Both the position numbers and the translations under genes were made by a program. A stretch of DNA of 64,000 bases from VXNE01 sp963664635 (GTDB lineage Bacteria; Pseudomonadota; Gammaproteobacteria; Pseudomonadales; Azotimanducaceae), in contig OY761542.1 of the NCBI GenBank assembly GCA_963664635.1, positions 1,736,001 through 1,800,000 of the forward strand. The letters are read 5' to 3'. The notes beneath the pieces were generated by a model. The model saw nothing but the letters and a program-made list of their open reading frames with translations, did no database searches and was not told the origin of the DNA. Below are positions 62,228-64,000 of this stretch, piece after piece. Each line of letters begins with the position of its first letter. Positions within the stretch are counted from its first letter, which is position 1.

Positions 62228-64000
62228 CTACTGTTCGTTGCCGTCGGCGTCGAGCAGGACGATCTCGCCGAATCCGAGTTCGCGGATGTCCGCCTCGATC
62301 TTCGTCCGGTCGCCGACGACCACCCAAACCAGGGCATCCGGGCGGATCACGTCCACGGCAGCCTCGCGAATCTCTTCCTCGGTGAGCGCCCGGATGCTGC
62401 CGGCATACGTGTCCCAGTAGTCGTCCGGCAGGCCGAAGCGCACGATTTCGGCGAGCGAACCGAGCACGGCGGAGGCGGTCTCCCAGCGGCCCGGGAGGGA
62501 CAGGGTCCGCCGGTCCTTCACCTTGGCGATCTCGTCCGAGGAAGGCGGCCGTTCCCCCCGGATCTCCTCGATCTCGCGCCTGAGTTCCGCCATGGCCAGG
62601 CTGGTCTTGTCGGTCTGCACCGGCGCGAGGGCGACGAAGGGTCGCTGCCCCCGGGCCGACACGAACTGCGTGAACGCGCCGTAGGACCAGCTCTTGTCCT
62701 CGCGCAGGTTCATGTTGACCCGCGCGGTGAAGTCGCCGCCGAGGACCTGATTCATGCTGCTGATCGCCATCTCGGCGTCGTTGTTCCGGGGCGGCCCGAG
62801 ATGGCCGGCGATGATGACCGACTGCTCCGAGTCGGGCCGGTCCACGAGGTACACGGCCGGTGCGTCGCGGTGGGCGACCGTCGCGAGGTTCTTCTCCGGC
62901 ACGTCGCCCGGGGCCCAGTTCCGGAACCGCTCGGCGAGCAGCGGCTCGAGCTCCTCGCGCGTGGTGTCTCCCACGACGATCAGCGTGGCGTTGCCGGGCC
63001 TGAACCAGGCGCCGTGAAAGGCGGCGAGGTTCGCCGGGGCCAGGGCGGCGACCGACGCCTCGTCCCCCGAGCCGGTGAACGGCAGGCTGTAGGCGTGGCC
63101 GTCGCCGTACAGGAGCCGCGGGAAGAGCCGCAGCGCCAGCGTGCGCGGCTGCACCTTCTCCTGGCGGATGCCGACGATCTGCAACTGCTGGACACGGTTG
63201 AAGTCGGCCTGGGGGAAGGCCGGGTGGAGGACGACGTCGGCGAAGAGGTCGAGGGACGCCGCCAGGTTTTCCTTCAGCGCGGACATGGACACGTAGGACG
63301 TGTCGAGGTCCGAGCCGCTGTTCAGCGACGCGCCGAGGCGGTACAACTCGTCGCTGATCTCGAGCGCCGAGCGACTCGCGGTGCCTTCGTCGAGCATGGA
63401 CATGGCGAGCTGCGCCGTGCCCGGCGTCGCGAACTGGTCGGCGGCGTAGCCCGCGTCGACCATCAGGTTGAGCTCCACGACGGGAATGGCCGTGCGTTGG
63501 GCGAGCACGACTTCCATGCCGTTGCCGAGGGCGAAGCGCTCGAACGGCTCGAAACGGACATCTGGCGGCGTGCCGGTATCGGGCAGGCCGCTGCGGTCGG
63601 CCATCGCCTCGGTGACGGTGGTGGTGGGAAAGGGTTCCACTGCGAGGATGAACTGCCCGCGCTGCATCCACGCTTGCGCGGCGGCGGTGAGGGCGTCGGG
63701 CGTAGCGGCGTCCCAGCGCGCGAGGGTGGTCCGGTGGAACGCCGGGTCGCCCATGAACGTCTCGTTGCGGGCGAGCAGGTCGCTCTTGCCCCCGAACCCG
63801 CCGACCCGTTCGATGCCCCGGATGAAGGACGACCGCCGCGCGGTCACCATGCGGTCGAGTTCGTCCTGCGCCGGCCCGTCCGCCAAAAAGCGCGCGATCT
63901 CTTCCTCGATGACGGCGTCGAGTTCGTCGAGGCCGTGTCCGGGCAGCGCCGTCGCGACGATGCCGAAGATCCCGGCGATCTCGAGGGGGAAGGCAAACGC
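62228..64000 (-). CDS. M16-family metallopeptidase, C-terminal part (partial)
   Basis: 591 codons read through to the window edge, where the gene continues. The end of one M16 domain ('GIERVGGFGGKSDLLA') is followed by another: 'FERFALGNGMEVVLAQRTAI', 'TAQLAMSMLDEGTASRSALE', 'ANLAAFHGAWFRPGNATLIV' and 'NQVLGGDFTARVNMNLREDK'. In the second domain the zinc motif HxxEH is missing (ML DEGT), as is usual in two-domain PqqL-like peptidases in which only the first half is catalytic. The first half lies outside the window, so activity cannot be judged. Probably periplasmic or outer-membrane associated. Confidence 0.9.
   Translation of the reverse strand, partial: AFAFPLEIAGIFGIVATALPGHGLDELDAVIEEEIARFLADGPAQDELDRMVTARRSSFIRGIERVGGFGGKSDLLARNETFMGDPAFHRTTLARWDAATPDALTAAAQAWMQRGQFILAVEPFPTTTVTEAMADRSGLPDTGTPPDVRFEPFERFALGNGMEVVLAQRTAIPVVELNLMVDAGYAADQFATPGTAQLAMSMLDEGTASRSALEISDELYRLGASLNSGSDLDTSYVSMSALKENLAASLDLFADVVLHPAFPQADFNRVQQLQIVGIRQEKVQPRTLALRLFPRLLYGDGHAYSLPFTGSGDEASVAALAPANLAAFHGAWFRPGNATLIVVGDTTREELEPLLAERFRNWAPGDVPEKNLATVAHRDAPAVYLVDRPDSEQSVIIAGHLGPPRNNDAEMAISSMNQVLGGDFTARVNMNLREDKSWSYGAFTQFVSARGQRPFVALAPVQTDKTSLAMAELRREIEEIRGERPPSSDEIAKVKDRRTLSLPGRWETASAVLGSLAEIVRFGLPDDYWDTYAGSIRALTEEEIREAAVDVIRPDALVWVVVGDRTKIEADIRELGFGEIVLLDADGNEQ

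Overview
The window is a GC-rich (about two thirds G+C by eye) chromosomal stretch, most likely from a marine or host-associated Gammaproteobacterium or a close proteobacterial lineage. The pointers are TonB-dependent receptors, a long-type QueF, an NhaA antiporter, a sigma-54-type promoter ahead of a nirB-nirD-nasA-kinase cluster, and several DUF3604, sulfatase and amidohydrolase genes. The lineage is an inference; no rRNA or marker gene is present.

Layout. 0-6.3 kb: the tail of an unknown gene, a secreted DUF3604 hydrolase, an IS110-family element bounded by 13-bp inverted repeats, a sulfatase and a glutathione S-transferase. 6.5-10.9 kb: a minus-strand cytochrome c oxidase operon (ctaC-ctaD-ctaE-ctaF) whose subunit II carries two extra c-type haem domains. 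11.6-15.4 kb: an accessory patch with a tandem winged-helix-like protein, a two-gene unit ending in a frameshifted, motif-less ImmA/IrrE-like protein, an IS256 remnant and a tRNA-Gly. 15.4-19.6 kb: endonuclease V, queF, a CoA-transferase, then a Fur-box-like site in front of a helix-hairpin-helix protein and a ferric-reductase-like membrane protein. 19.6-28.3 kb: minus-strand DUF4097 protein, nhaA, a lipoprotein that joins FG-GAP repeats to a haloperoxidase-like domain, and a TonB receptor. 28.6-36.5 kb: a glycine-zipper lipoprotein, a MazE-like antitoxin with only a stub of its toxin, an XRE regulator, an FG-GAP protein, a second DUF3604 gene and a carboxylesterase.

36.9-43.7 kb is a tightly packed, one-direction gene block that looks like an undescribed DNA-modification/defence system: an unknown protein, a ParB-like protein, a SNF2 helicase, a DUF3883-type nuclease, a ribbon-helix-helix protein and a DNA cytosine-5 methyltransferase. 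A last gene is broken by a frameshift and an IS1380 remnant. Directly after it (43.76-44.23 kb) lies a peroxiredoxin-like gene whose redox-active cysteine codon is TGA, followed at the right distance by a small hairpin: a candidate selenoprotein.

44.2-51.2 kb: a second TonB receptor, a sigma-54-type promoter and a nitrate/nitrite assimilation cluster in decay. nirB has deletions and frameshifts, nirD is still open, and nasA is fused by a large deletion to the remains of a phosphatase/kinase gene. 51.3-54.1 kb: an Rpn/DUF4351-type nuclease gene split by a complete ISKra4-type element with a perfect 9-bp target duplication; the element supplies a new start codon for the rest of the gene. 54.3-64 kb: an Nramp-like transporter, a MaoC-like protein, two amidohydrolases, two tandem sulfatases and a partial M16 peptidase. 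The catabolic genes (sulfatases, DUF3604, amidohydrolases, CoA-transferase, esterase, GST) together suggest a bacterium that lives on complex organic or sulfated substrates.
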